Assembly: GCF_021044425.1 (NCBI RefSeq)
Contig: NZ_JAJNEC010000004.1
Location: 682,001 to 746,000, forward strand
DNA: 64,000 nt
Reading direction: 5' to 3'
From: Niabella pedocola
GTDB taxonomy: Bacteria > Bacteroidota > Bacteroidia > Chitinophagales > Chitinophagaceae
Below are positions 44,775-53,726 of this stretch, one piece after another. Below the pieces are notes generated by a model. The model ran no database searches. It saw only the letters and a program-made list of their open reading frames with translations, and was not told the DNA's origin. Within the stretch, counting starts at the first letter, position 1, and each line of letters starts with the position of its first letter. Position numbers and translations under genes: made by a program.

Positions 44775-46124
44775 ATGCAAAAAACGGTTGTCATCAATAT
44801 CGTTGGATTATCAAAATCGATCCTTCCTTTAATGCCATTTGTGAGCAAGTATGCCGCGCAGCATCAGCTGAACATTATTGAGCCCATGCTGCCGGCCGTT
44901 ACAACAGCGGTACAATCTACCTACCTCACCGGCAAATGGCCTTCCGAAACCGGCATTGTAGGCAACGGCTGGTACGATCATACCGACAGTGAAATAAAAT
45001 TCTGGAAACAATCCAATCACCTGGTACAGTCAAAAAAAATATGGGAAGCGGCAAAAGAAGCCGATCCTGCTTTTACCTGCAGCAATATGTTCTGGTGGTA
45101 TAATATGTATTCATCCGTTGATTACAGTGCCACACCACGCCCCAATTACCTGGCAGACGGAAGGAAGATTCCAGACTGCTATACCCATCCCGCGTCATTG
45201 CGAGATACCCTGCAACAGGAACTGGGAACCTTTCCGCTTTTCCAGTTTTGGGGACCGGGTGCCAGTATTCAATCATCTCAATGGATTGCAAATGCAGCGG
45301 TAAACACCGATCAGCAACACGATCCTACATTAACACTTATTTATTTACCGCATTTAGATTACTGCCTGCAAAAGTCCGGGCCGGAAGCAGCTTCCATAAA
45401 AAACGACTGCCTCGAAATGGATACGGTTGTGCAGCAGCTGGTACAATATTACGAGGAGCAAAACACCCGCATCATTTTGCTCTCCGAATATGGCATTGCG
45501 CCCGTTTCCAACCCCGTTCACGTCAACCGGATCCTCCGGAACAAGGGATATCTGGCGGTGCGGGAAGAACGCGGCCTGGAACTGCTGGATGCAGGTGCCT
45601 CAAAAGTTTTTGCCGTAGCCGATCATCAGATCGCCCATATTTACGTTGCGAATAAACAGCTGATCCCTGAACTAAAAAGCATATTTGAAAACACCGACGG
45701 AATCGCCGGTGTATTGGATAAGGCAGGTCAGGTTAATGGTCATATTCATCATGAACGCTCCGGCGACCTGGTATTAATAGCCGCCAGCGATAGCTGGTTC
45801 ACGTATTACTTCTGGGAAGACGATAAACGTGCGCCTGATTACGCACGTTGTGTGGATATACATAAAAAGCCCGGTTACGACCCGGTGGAATTATTTATGA
45901 CGTCAAAATTAAGGGCCGCCTATAAATTGCTTAAAAAGAAGCTGGGCATGCGCTATGTAATGGATGTAATTCCGCTGGATGCGTCGCTGGTAAAAGGTTC
46001 ACACGGAAGCCCGTTTGTTGAAGACCATTACAAACCGGTGCTCATTACAAAGAACGGTACTGCCACACGGCAGGTATGGGCTATCGATATCTATGATATT
46101 ATCTGGCAGCATCTCTGCTCATAA
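44775..46124 (+). CDS. eboF: EboF: alkaline phosphatase/nucleotide pyrophosphatase-like protein
   Basis: This 449-aa protein has the alkaline-phosphatase superfamily core. MLPAVTTAVQSTYLTGKWP places the nucleophile Thr after the PAV turn, ILLSEYGIAPV is a metal strand, and KGSHGSPF is a late His region. I chose the ATG at 44775, which starts a hydrophobic strand two bases after the eboE stop; a start at 44745 would overlap eboE. It may hydrolyse a phosphodiester or pyrophosphate in the pathway. Its stop lies 2 bp from the convergent HiPIP gene. Confidence 0.9.
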   Translation: MQKTVVINIVGLSKSILPLMPFVSKYAAQHQLNIIEPMLPAVTTAVQSTYLTGKWPSETGIVGNGWYDHTDSEIKFWKQSNHLVQSKKIWEAAKEADPAFTCSNMFWWYNMYSSVDYSATPRPNYLADGRKIPDCYTHPASLRDTLQQELGTFPLFQFWGPGASIQSSQWIANAAVNTDQQHDPTLTLIYLPHLDYCLQKSGPEAASIKNDCLEMDTVVQQLVQYYEEQNTRIILLSEYGIAPVSNPVHVNRILRNKGYLAVREERGLELLDAGASKVFAVADHQIAHIYVANKQLIPELKSIFENTDGIAGVLDKAGQVNGHIHHERSGDLVLIAASDSWFTYYFWEDDKRAPDYARCVDIHKKPGYDPVELFMTSKLRAAYKLLKKKLGMRYVMDVIPLDASLVKGSHGSPFVEDHYKPVLITKNGTATRQVWAIDIYDIIWQHLCS

Positions 46125-46126
46125 CA

Positions 46127-46510
46127 TTACCCCTGCTTTGCCGCCCAGTAGGGGCAATAACCATCGGGAGCAATGGGTCCGCGCAATAACTGGCAGCCTC
46201 CATATTTTTTATTCTCTCCTTCCGGTTGCAGGTAAAGCGCGCAATTCTCACACCGGTTATCTTCCATTGGGGTCTTCTCTACATAGCCCAGGTTTTTTCT
46301 TTTGTCAAAATCTTCCTGCGTCATTTGAGAGCTATCGATAATAGCAGGGGCCTGTGCTTCCGGCGCGGCCGCCGGCTTATCGGTCTTTTCAGGTGCAGGT
46401 TTTTCTTTTGCCGGTTCATTGCCGCCACATCCCTGCAACAATACAGTTCCGAAGGCCGCGGTAGTTGCCGAAAAAAATATTCCCTTCAAAAATTTACGTC
46501 GGTCTTGCAT
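46127..46510 (-). CDS. High-potential iron-sulfur protein (HiPIP), Tat-exported lipoprotein
   Basis: This 127-aa protein has a Tat-type leader (DRRKFLKGIF) and a lipobox cysteine at residue 28 (LLQGCGG). A Pro/Ala/Lys-rich linker (31-57) leads to the HiPIP core, where Cys87, Cys90, Cys106 and Cys119 bind a [4Fe-4S] cluster (CENC, GGC, GYCPYW). HiPIPs carry single electrons in the periplasm. It follows the propeller gene by 7 bp, so the propeller or the upstream dehydrogenase-like protein may be its electron donor. No quinol partner is visible. Confidence 0.92.
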   Translation of the reverse strand: MQDRRKFLKGIFFSATTAAFGTVLLQGCGGNEPAKEKPAPEKTDKPAAAPEAQAPAIIDSSQMTQEDFDKRKNLGYVEKTPMEDNRCENCALYLQPEGENKKYGGCQLLRGPIAPDGYCPYWAAKQG

Positions 46511-46517
46511 AAAACGT

Positions 46518-48410
46518 TTAATTTAATTGATAACTACACAAATGAGAGTCACTTATAAAATATAATTTATTATTGTAACAAGCCCCTCCGGCTTCAATCT
46601 TCACCGGGGATGTTGCTACGGTTTCCAGTTTAAAGGAGGAGCGATTCACTTTTAAAATCCCCTTCCTGCAGATCAGGTAACAATCACCGGTGGAAGGATT
46701 CTTTACAAATACCCTTGGAGACTGCACGGTAACCACAGGCCCCATGGCATCCGGTATGGCTTCCTTATAAACAATGCTTCGTTTAACAGGATCGAATACA
46801 AAAAACAGTTTACTATCCGCAATGCCATAAACATATTTACCGGCTTTATACAGATCGCTGTAGGTTTGCGTACCCGGTAATACATTTTCCTGCCAAAGCG
46901 GTTTCAGTTTTTTTGCATCGAAAAGATACAATACAGCTTCCCTGGCCTTCTTTAAGCCGCCGGTACCCGGGGCCGTTGTGGTGCCTGCAAGTACCCGGGC
47001 ATCATCCAGCGCCGTCATGCTCATTGTAGACTGATCCAGGATCAGCGATGTATCGGCCAGGGTTTGCAGCTTCCCATCTTTTTCATTATAAATCAACATC
47101 CCGCCGCCGGTATATCCATATTCCGGTGTACCGGTTAACAACACCTTGCCCAGCCGGTCCAATACCAGTACCCGGTGCGGCCGGTGCACATGCTGCTTAT
47201 CGGCACCCAACACTACAGGATTGGTTGTTCCGGCATTATTGCCTACCGGTTGGTCTGCTCGGTAGCGCACCAATGCTCCATAGGGATATGCGGCAAAATA
47301 AATATTGTTTTTAAATACCACGGAAGCATTATACTGTCCATAGGCATTATAATTTTTAAACGCACGGGTACCCGGGTCAAACTCAAAAAACCGCATCGGA
47401 AAGGTTGTTCCGCCAATGAGCTTTCCCGTAGAAGCCAGGTCTACCGCCATCACAAGGCTCCCCTCACTAGTATAGGTAAAATTCACCTTCTTTTCGCCCG
47501 TATGATTTTTAATCACCAGTTCACGAAGACGAAAATCGATGTTTTGAATCATGGACCCATCCGGGAACTTTTTATGAAACAAGACCTGCGATCCGGTTAT
47601 GGAGGACTTTTCATTCACCACTTTAAATGCTTCCGTAGTAAACGTTGCCACACCGTTAAAGAGTTTGATCTGTTTACCTGCTTCTTCCATCGATGCCGTC
47701 CCGTACACGTTTCCATCCCGGGACCGGTACAACGAGGGCCATCCTTTCAACCGCTGCGTTCCGGTCAGCAGTTTCCGGGTTTCTTTTGTCCGGGCGTTAA
47801 AGGCGATGAGTTGTGTTTCGGTGGAACCCACCCCCACGTATACCCATCCTTCCGCATCCGCAGCGATGGCCCGCGGATATTGCATCCAGGGCTCCGTATT
47901 GATAAATCCATGATTGATCAATTGCCGGGTACCGGGGTCGTAGGATACCAGGCCGCAATTCGGATAGGTAGCCGCCCATATCACCCCGTTATCATCCTCG
48001 GTAAAAGCCATCGCTGTAAGATCAAAAGCCTTTTGTGAAAAAGTAAACGCATTTTTCACCGGGTCAAATTCCGCAAAATTTCGGTTGAAGTAGCCATAAA
48101 ACTTATTACGGGAAGACAAAATAGAGGCATAGGGCGCATCACCCGGAGCAAACGGAAGATCAAATTGGCGGCTGGCGCCCGAAGCGGCATCAACAGACAA
48201 TAAACTATATCCTCCCCTGTGATCAAACAGCCAGGCCAACACCACATTCTTACCGTCTGCCCCGGTAGTAGCTACCACACCCCGGTCATTACTTTCCGGA
48301 CAGGCCACACCATAATCATAAAAGCCATTTCCCAGGTCCTGCGCAGTGCCGGAATACGCCCCTGAAAGGCCGATAAAAAGCAAACAAAAAAAACGAAGCC
48401 GTCTGTACAT
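46518..48410 (-). CDS. Secreted large beta-propeller protein
   Basis: This 630-aa protein has a signal peptide ending near SGTAQD. Repeated strand patterns of about 50 residues (VVLAWLFDHRGGYSLLSVD, WVYVGVGSTETQLIAFN, VLLTGTPEYGYTGGGMLIYN) suggest a WD40- or YVTN-like propeller. No catalytic or cofactor motif is obvious. I chose the ATG at 48410 because it starts a proper signal peptide; the frame is open to 48524. It is co-directional with the HiPIP gene downstream. Function is not recognised. Confidence 0.72.
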   Translation of the reverse strand: MYRRLRFFCLLFIGLSGAYSGTAQDLGNGFYDYGVACPESNDRGVVATTGADGKNVVLAWLFDHRGGYSLLSVDAASGASRQFDLPFAPGDAPYASILSSRNKFYGYFNRNFAEFDPVKNAFTFSQKAFDLTAMAFTEDDNGVIWAATYPNCGLVSYDPGTRQLINHGFINTEPWMQYPRAIAADAEGWVYVGVGSTETQLIAFNARTKETRKLLTGTQRLKGWPSLYRSRDGNVYGTASMEEAGKQIKLFNGVATFTTEAFKVVNEKSSITGSQVLFHKKFPDGSMIQNIDFRLRELVIKNHTGEKKVNFTYTSEGSLVMAVDLASTGKLIGGTTFPMRFFEFDPGTRAFKNYNAYGQYNASVVFKNNIYFAAYPYGALVRYRADQPVGNNAGTTNPVVLGADKQHVHRPHRVLVLDRLGKVLLTGTPEYGYTGGGMLIYNEKDGKLQTLADTSLILDQSTMSMTALDDARVLAGTTTAPGTGGLKKAREAVLYLFDAKKLKPLWQENVLPGTQTYSDLYKAGKYVYGIADSKLFFVFDPVKRSIVYKEAIPDAMGPVVTVQSPRVFVKNPSTGDCYLICRKGILKVNRSSFKLETVATSPVKIEAGGACYNNKLYFISDSHLCSYQLN

Positions 48411-48628
48411 TTTTAATGAATTAAAATCAATAAGATCCTCCCCATCAGGTTTACTCACAGGACTGTTCCCGTAACCGCTCCCGGATATCCGGAGCTCCCT
48501 GTTAACCATCGAAGACTCCTGCATTACAGTGCCGCTGCTGCGTTACCAATAACAGACTACCTATTGAAAGCCAATCATACGTTTGTCGTGCTAAACCATG
48601 CCGGGTCGCATACATTCAGGTGAACAAC

Positions 48629-50794
48629 CTATTTCTTCTCCTGTTTTATTTTCACATATTTGGCTGCGGTATCAGCAATATCCTTTGCCGGGCTGGCTTT
48701 TAATTTTTCAATTTCCGCCAGCGTTGCCGGGCTTATTTTTACTTTCCCGGTGCTATATACCTTGCCCAATCCTTTTATAACAGCATACTTCCATCCCGGG
48801 TTACCCGCCAATGGCGCGGTATCCATTTGTTTCAGGAGCGCGCTCACTTCTGCTGCGTTATTGCGCGCTGCGATGATGCTTGCATAATCTTCCACCAGTG
48901 CGCCTTTATTGGCCGAAAAGTCATTAAAGAACGTTTTACGGTCGATCAACGATTTAAAGAATCCGGTAGTACTGCCTTCGGTACTGCTCAGTATGGCCGT
49001 TTTATACCATGGATTATTTCCCGCATATTTTTCAGCTACCTGCAACAGCACATCTTTAACCAGCTGCTTATTTTTTGAATTTCCGATACTCAGGGTTGCC
49101 TGCAACGAAACCCGTGTGGAAGGATCGTTCAATGCGATCTGGCCGATTTGCTGAGCCAGCTCCGGATAGCGTTCGGCCAATACCAGGCCATGCTCGCGCA
49201 CACCCGGCGCCGCATCTGCCAGCACCGCCTTTACGGCTGCCGCATCCAATGCATTCAAGCCATCCAGGGTATATATTGCATGTAACCGCTCCAGAGGATT
49301 GCCGGTTGTTTTAACCAGTTGCTTTAAAGTATCTACTACGGTTTTATCCTGTTTTGCAATCAGTAAGCGTTGGGCCTGCAAACGGTACCATTGGTTACCA
49401 TTGCCCAGGTACGGTAACAACTGGGCCGCAGTCATCGTTGATAATTTAGCATAGTCCGTAACGGCTTTTTTCCCTTTAGGAACAATCCGGTAAATGCGTC
49501 CCATGTCGCTGCCGCGCATGAAATCCATATCCTTTTTAAGGCTATCAGGGATGGACATCGGCGTTTCGATATGCTGCCGGTAATAATCGATCACATATAA
49601 ATACCCGTCGGGTCCTACGGTAAAGCCAACCGGCCGGAACCAGGAATCGGTGGTAGCCAGGAACTCTTTGTCTTTCTCGCTTTCGGCCCGCTTAGCCGTA
49701 TATACAGGGCTCTGCAGATCCAGGTTCATTACATCCCGGTGCACCAGGCTTCCGGCCACATCGCCGGTAAACACATTTCCATAGAATTCTTTAGGGAATG
49801 CATCGGCATCATATACGGTTCCGCCGGAAGATCCGGTAAAATGATCCCTGGCATATTCGATCTGTTTCGATCCCTGCTTTTTAAAGTTGGCATTCCGCGC
49901 ATCCGTACGTGCCTGGCGCCAGTAAGGCGTTTCGGTTCGCTGGTACATGATGGGATCGTGATCGGAAATATTAACAATGGCCCTTGGATTTTTTAAATAC
50001 TCGATCCGGTGCGTATATCTCCAGGGGATCACCGACTCCTGTATGTGAATGGAATTTTCGGTAAAGAAACGATGTCCCCAATCATTAATGGTTTGTCCAA
50101 ACTGACCGGGACCTGTTTCCTGCTCAAACTTTTTCTGATCCAGTCTGAACCTGAAATCAGCGCCCTGCATATTGATGGGCGACACATTCGGTTCGTCCGG
50201 GGCACTTATTTCCCCCGCCTGTCCCCGGTTATTGGCATAGATCCAGTTGTCTACCGAGTAACGCAGGCTGGTGATCTGCGCCTCCGAATTGGCCTTATAA
50301 AAGCCGGTATACAATACTTCTTTTATATCTGCTTTATAATCGTTATTGGTGTCTTTCAGAAACAAAATATCGGGTGCCGCCGTTACAATCAATCCGCCGT
50401 TCCAGGGCAATATGCTGGTAGCTTCCGAAAGTTTATCCGCAAATACAATGGACGAGTCGACCCGGCCGTCTTTATTCAGATCCAGCAAGGCCCGGATATT
50501 TCCTTTTTCTTCTCCGGGTTTGGGAGGAAAAGGATAGTCTGGCATACCCACTGCATAAGCCACGCCGTTTTCGTCAAAAGCCAGGTCCACCGGATCCATA
50601 ATATACGGTTCCGCAGCAAACACCTGTATCTCAAAATTAGGATCCAGCTCAAACTTTTTCAATGCCTCTTCAGCAGTCAGCGGTTCAGCATACAGCGGCT
50701 TTTGAGCCTGCTTTCCATCCTTATTAACGCAGGAAAAAAATGCAAGCAAACAAAGTGCGCTTACTACTGACAATAAACTAAACTTCCTTTTCAT
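48629..50794 (-). CDS. PVC-type dehydrogenase-like lipoprotein with HEAT repeats
   Basis: This 721-aa lipoprotein (Cys22, AFFSCVNKD) has the N-terminal propeller of the PVC-type membrane-bound dehydrogenase family, with PVDLAFDENGVAYAVG and EF-hand-like DLNKDGRVD and DTNNDYKAD loops. HEAT-like helical repeats occupy about residues 480-700. The cytochrome c motif CxxCH common in longer family members is absent, so electrons would have to leave through another protein. Its promoter lies in regulatory element C. The HiPIP gene farther along is a possible partner. The substrate is probably a sugar, by family and context. Confidence 0.82.
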   Translation of the reverse strand: MKRKFSLLSVVSALCLLAFFSCVNKDGKQAQKPLYAEPLTAEEALKKFELDPNFEIQVFAAEPYIMDPVDLAFDENGVAYAVGMPDYPFPPKPGEEKGNIRALLDLNKDGRVDSSIVFADKLSEATSILPWNGGLIVTAAPDILFLKDTNNDYKADIKEVLYTGFYKANSEAQITSLRYSVDNWIYANNRGQAGEISAPDEPNVSPINMQGADFRFRLDQKKFEQETGPGQFGQTINDWGHRFFTENSIHIQESVIPWRYTHRIEYLKNPRAIVNISDHDPIMYQRTETPYWRQARTDARNANFKKQGSKQIEYARDHFTGSSGGTVYDADAFPKEFYGNVFTGDVAGSLVHRDVMNLDLQSPVYTAKRAESEKDKEFLATTDSWFRPVGFTVGPDGYLYVIDYYRQHIETPMSIPDSLKKDMDFMRGSDMGRIYRIVPKGKKAVTDYAKLSTMTAAQLLPYLGNGNQWYRLQAQRLLIAKQDKTVVDTLKQLVKTTGNPLERLHAIYTLDGLNALDAAAVKAVLADAAPGVREHGLVLAERYPELAQQIGQIALNDPSTRVSLQATLSIGNSKNKQLVKDVLLQVAEKYAGNNPWYKTAILSSTEGSTTGFFKSLIDRKTFFNDFSANKGALVEDYASIIAARNNAAEVSALLKQMDTAPLAGNPGWKYAVIKGLGKVYSTGKVKISPATLAEIEKLKASPAKDIADTAAKYVKIKQEKK

Positions 50795-50951
50795 AAATCA
50801 TTAGATTGATTATAATTTTTAAACAAGACGGGCTACCCCAACAGCTTCCTTTTCCTTACTTCTTTTAATCATATATACGGCTTTCCGGCCCCTATGCCCC
50901 GTATAGCTCTAAATTGCGCGGCATTTGGCAGAAGAACAGGATTTCATCGGT

Positions 50952-51088
50952 GATATTGGCAATCATTCTTTCTTGCAGTATTTTAGCCCTTTACTAAATG
51001 ATACGCAATATAGCTGCAAACGGTAGAAAAAACAATTATTTTGCGGATTTTTTGCGGATTTTTATTTTATTTTACGCAAACAAACCGA
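50952..51088. promoter_or_regulatory. Conserved regulatory element, copy C
   Basis: This is the third copy. GCG half-sites are at 51043 and 51054, inverted CGC at 51075 and CCG at 51085, so offsets are again 0/11/32/42. The 699-bp gap between the divergent dehydrogenase-like and kinase genes holds this element and the inverted repeat at 51176-51207. I see no gene in it. The 50795-50951 part is the leader of the minus-strand gene. Confidence 0.75.
51006..51035 (-). promoter_or_regulatory. Bacteroidota-type promoter for the PVC-type dehydrogenase gene
   Basis: On the minus strand TTG (plus 51033-51035), a 20-bp spacer and TATATTG (plus 51006-51012) form the promoter. It occupies the same place as in elements A and B. 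Transcription would begin near 50999, about 205 nt before the gene start. Confidence 0.65.
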
Positions 51089-51175
51089 TTAATTAAAGTA
51101 TAATTGTGATGAATATATCAAAACAAATAATAGTAATCACCTAAAAATCATTAATTTAAATAAATCACATTCACA

Positions 51176-51207
51176 AACCGCATCAAAAAACAGCATTTTG
51201 CGGTTTT
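51176..51207. promoter_or_regulatory. Inverted repeat with CCGCA/TGCGG half-sites
   Basis: AAACCGCA (51176-51183) and TGCGGTTT (51200-51207) form a perfect 8-bp inverted repeat with a 16-bp spacer. The two CG cores are 21 bp apart, close to two helical turns. The half-sites resemble those in the other arrays, so this is a candidate operator, perhaps for the kinase gene that starts 287 bp downstream. Confidence 0.5.
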
Positions 51208-51493
51208 TGAATCTAAAAAAGGATCCGCGACGCGCTTACCGGATCCCCGCAACAAAGAACGGCTACGAGACTGGAATTGCATCGTAACTTATTGAACAGC
51301 AATCATTTTGATCATCACGGGTTACCGGAACCAGGGATCCGGATGGACATGGAACCGGTCCTGGTTTGATACTGTTAGGCATTGATTTGCGCCGCAAACA
51401 GAAAAAGCAGCACAACGTTCAACGATTATCATCCCGATTATTGATCGCCTGGCATAAAACTTATTCCTTTCATTCTTAAAAATACGCAGCACA

Positions 51494-52342
51494 ATGATTC
51501 TCATCGCAGACGGCGGTGCCACAAGAACTTCCTGGAGCTTCATCAATGGCCCATCGGTTTATCATTTTGAAACAGAAGGATACCACCCCTTCTTTGTTGA
51601 TGCCGGGTATATTACCCAGTCCTTACAAAAAGCATTGCCGGATAGCCTGGCCCAACACAAAAGCGATATAAAGGAGGTACATTTTTACAGTGCCGGCTCG
51701 GGCTACTCAAAGGAAGCCGATGCGGTTTTGGAAGAGGGGATCAATGCGGTGTTCCAGCATGCCGGCATCCTGCTTGAAACCGATTTACTGGCATCGGCCC
51801 GTGCCCTGCTGCAAAAGGAAGCCGGCTTTGCCGCCATATTGGGAACGGGCAGCAACAGCGGGTTGTATAACGGCACCCATATTACCCACAATATCGAATC
51901 CGGTGGATTTTTATTGGGGGATGAAGGAAGCGGATCCTATCTCGGGAAAATGGTCATCGCCGGGTATATCCGGGGCGATATGCCGGCGGAACTTAAAAAC
52001 AGTTTTGAAAACCGGTACCGGCTTACACCCGAACAACTGATCAACGAAGTGTATACGTCAAAAACGCCCAACCGGTATTGTGCCGGGTTTGCGGCGTTTG
52101 CGGGCGATCATATCCAGGATCCCTATTGCCGGGAACTGGCCACTACCAATTTCGACGATTTCTTTAAAAAGATCATTACCCGGTACCCGGATTACCAGCA
52201 TTATTCCATTAACGCGGTAGGATCGGTGGGCTTTCATCTGAAAGATATTTTTACACAGGTAGCCGCAGCGCATGGAGTACGGGTGGGCAATCTATTTCCT
52301 TCCGCCATTGAGGGACTTACCCGGTACCACCAGGAATCCTGA
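51494..52342 (+). CDS. BadF/BcrA-family N-acetylglucosamine/N-acetylmuramate-type kinase
   Basis: This 282-aa protein has the sugar-kinase/Hsp70-like ATPase motifs ILIADGGATRTSW (phosphate 1), FAAILGTGSNSGLYNG and GGFLLGDEGSGSYLG. BadF-type amino-sugar kinases phosphorylate GlcNAc, and some also phosphorylate MurNAc; the MurK of Clostridium is of this family. It would make the substrate of the MurQ etherase encoded at 21325. The gene stands alone on the plus strand, with a candidate operator at 51176. Exact substrate choice cannot be read from sequence. Confidence 0.88.
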   Translation: MILIADGGATRTSWSFINGPSVYHFETEGYHPFFVDAGYITQSLQKALPDSLAQHKSDIKEVHFYSAGSGYSKEADAVLEEGINAVFQHAGILLETDLLASARALLQKEAGFAAILGTGSNSGLYNGTHITHNIESGGFLLGDEGSGSYLGKMVIAGYIRGDMPAELKNSFENRYRLTPEQLINEVYTSKTPNRYCAGFAAFAGDHIQDPYCRELATTNFDDFFKKIITRYPDYQHYSINAVGSVGFHLKDIFTQVAAAHGVRVGNLFPSAIEGLTRYHQES

Positions 52343-52479
52343 TACCGGATGCGAGTGGCATCTGCACCGAAAAATCCCGGCAACTGTAACTTCCCGTATG
52401 GAGCACACCGCTCCAAAATTCAACCGGGATCTTTTAATAAAGAATGTGCCGGGAACCGGGTATAGTTTCCGGCGCATGG

Positions 52480-52986
52480 TCATTTGTCCGGTTCAAAATC
52501 CAGGGAAACCGCATTCATGCAATACCGTTTATGCGTTGGAGGCGGTCCATCATCGAAAATATGCCCCAGGTGTGAACGGCAGCGTGCACACTGCACTTCA
52601 ATACGCTGCATACCATAGGACCGGTCTTCCCGGTAGTACACGCTGTTGGGCCGTACCGCTTCAAAAAAACTGGGCCAGCCACAGGTACTGGAAAACTTGG
52701 CGTCTGAGCGGAAGAGCTTGTTCCCGCATACGGCGCAATAATATGTTCCTTTTGTTGTACTGTTCCAGTATTTACCGGTAAACGCCGGTTCGGTAGCCTG
52801 CTCTCTTGCCACTGCATACAGCGTTCCCGGCAGGATCTTTTTCCACTCCTTGTTGCTTACATGAAGCGGACTGGTATCGGTTCTGGAATAATACGGATTT
52901 TTCAGCTGCCGGCCGGCACCGGATTGCGCCTGGCAGCTATAGCAAATCACCACCATAAAAAGCAGTTGCATCCAGATCATTTTCAT
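52480..52986 (-). CDS. msrB: Peptide-methionine (R)-S-oxide reductase, exported
   Basis: This 168-aa MsrB reduces methionine-R-sulfoxide in proteins. Zinc ligands are Cys84, Cys87, Cys133 and Cys136, and the catalytic Cys156 sits in RYCMNAVSLDF. Cys102 (TCGWPSF) could be the resolving residue. A lipoprotein-type signal with Cys18 precedes the domain, so repair takes place outside the cytoplasm. It is the last gene of the spondin-redoxin-MsrA-MsrB operon, 27 bp after MsrA. Confidence 0.94.
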   Translation of the reverse strand: MKMIWMQLLFMVVICYSCQAQSGAGRQLKNPYYSRTDTSPLHVSNKEWKKILPGTLYAVAREQATEPAFTGKYWNSTTKGTYYCAVCGNKLFRSDAKFSSTCGWPSFFEAVRPNSVYYREDRSYGMQRIEVQCARCRSHLGHIFDDGPPPTHKRYCMNAVSLDFEPDK

Positions 52987-53013
52987 ATACCCTCCTTTTT
53001 TATAAATGATACA

Positions 53014-53721
53014 TTATTGTTTCAGCTGAGCCTTGAACACTTCGCGGAATTTATCCCGCTTGGGCTTTATTACCATGCGGCAGTAAGGCACTTCCGGGTT
53101 GTTTGCATAGTAGTCCTGGTGCGCCGCTTCTGCCATATAAAAAACAGAAAAGGGTTCTACCGCCGTTACAATAGCGCCCGGATATACGTGTTCTTCATTG
53201 AGCCGTTTAATATAATAGGCCGCCAGCGTCCGCTGTATTTCGTTATGATAAAAGACAGCCGAACGGTATTGCGTACCGGCATCATTCCCTTGCCGGTTTA
53301 ATGTGGTAGGATCGTGTGCCACAAAAAAAGCGGCTAAAAGCGCATCATACGAAATGCGGCGGGGATCATAAATAATATTGCAGGCCTCGGCATGACCGGT
53401 AGTACCGCCAGACACGCTGCGATAGCCGGGGTTTACCGTATGCCCGCCGGTATATCCCGACACTACTTCCAGCACACCATCGAGCTGCCGGAACTGCTCC
53501 TCCACGCACCAGAAACATCCCGCTGCAAAAGTAGCTGTATCGCGGGGCACGGTTTCCGTTTTGTTGCCAGGAGTGATCCCCTTCCTGCCGGTCATTTCCT
53601 GGAATGTTTTTGAATGCTGTACCGGCACCCCTTGCTGCCCGCAGGATGATTGCGTAAGCAACAGCAACAACATACAACTGAAGACTGCTTTGTTCAATAT
53701 AGAGCTGATTTGCATTTTCAT
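53014..53721 (-). CDS. msrA: Peptide-methionine (S)-S-oxide reductase, exported
   Basis: This 235-aa MsrA has the catalytic motif GCFWC with Cys69 and the conserved YTGGHTVNPGYRSVSGGTTGHAE region, shortened here in two parts. It reduces methionine-S-sulfoxide. A signal with a possible lipobox cysteine at 27 (QSSCGQ) makes it extracytoplasmic. It lies between redoxin (5 bp) and MsrB (27 bp). Pairing of MsrA with MsrB covers both sulfoxide isomers. Confidence 0.94.
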   Translation of the reverse strand: MKMQISSILNKAVFSCMLLLLLTQSSCGQQGVPVQHSKTFQEMTGRKGITPGNKTETVPRDTATFAAGCFWCVEEQFRQLDGVLEVVSGYTGGHTVNPGYRSVSGGTTGHAEACNIIYDPRRISYDALLAAFFVAHDPTTLNRQGNDAGTQYRSAVFYHNEIQRTLAAYYIKRLNEEHVYPGAIVTAVEPFSVFYMAEAAHQDYYANNPEVPYCRMVIKPKRDKFREVFKAQLKQ

Positions 53722-53726
53722 TTCGT

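Noticed and set aside
47175..48038. Plus-strand frame of 287 codons
   Set aside because: It lies opposite the large propeller gene, which has a signal peptide and repeat structure; the antisense frame has neither.
50009..50770. Plus-strand frame of 253 codons
   Set aside because: It is antisense to the PVC-type dehydrogenase gene and has biased composition without domain features.
52374..52430. ATCCCGG/CCGGGAT pair as a terminator of the kinase gene
   Set aside because: The arms are 7 bp with a 43-base loop and only a weak T run, so it is not convincing.
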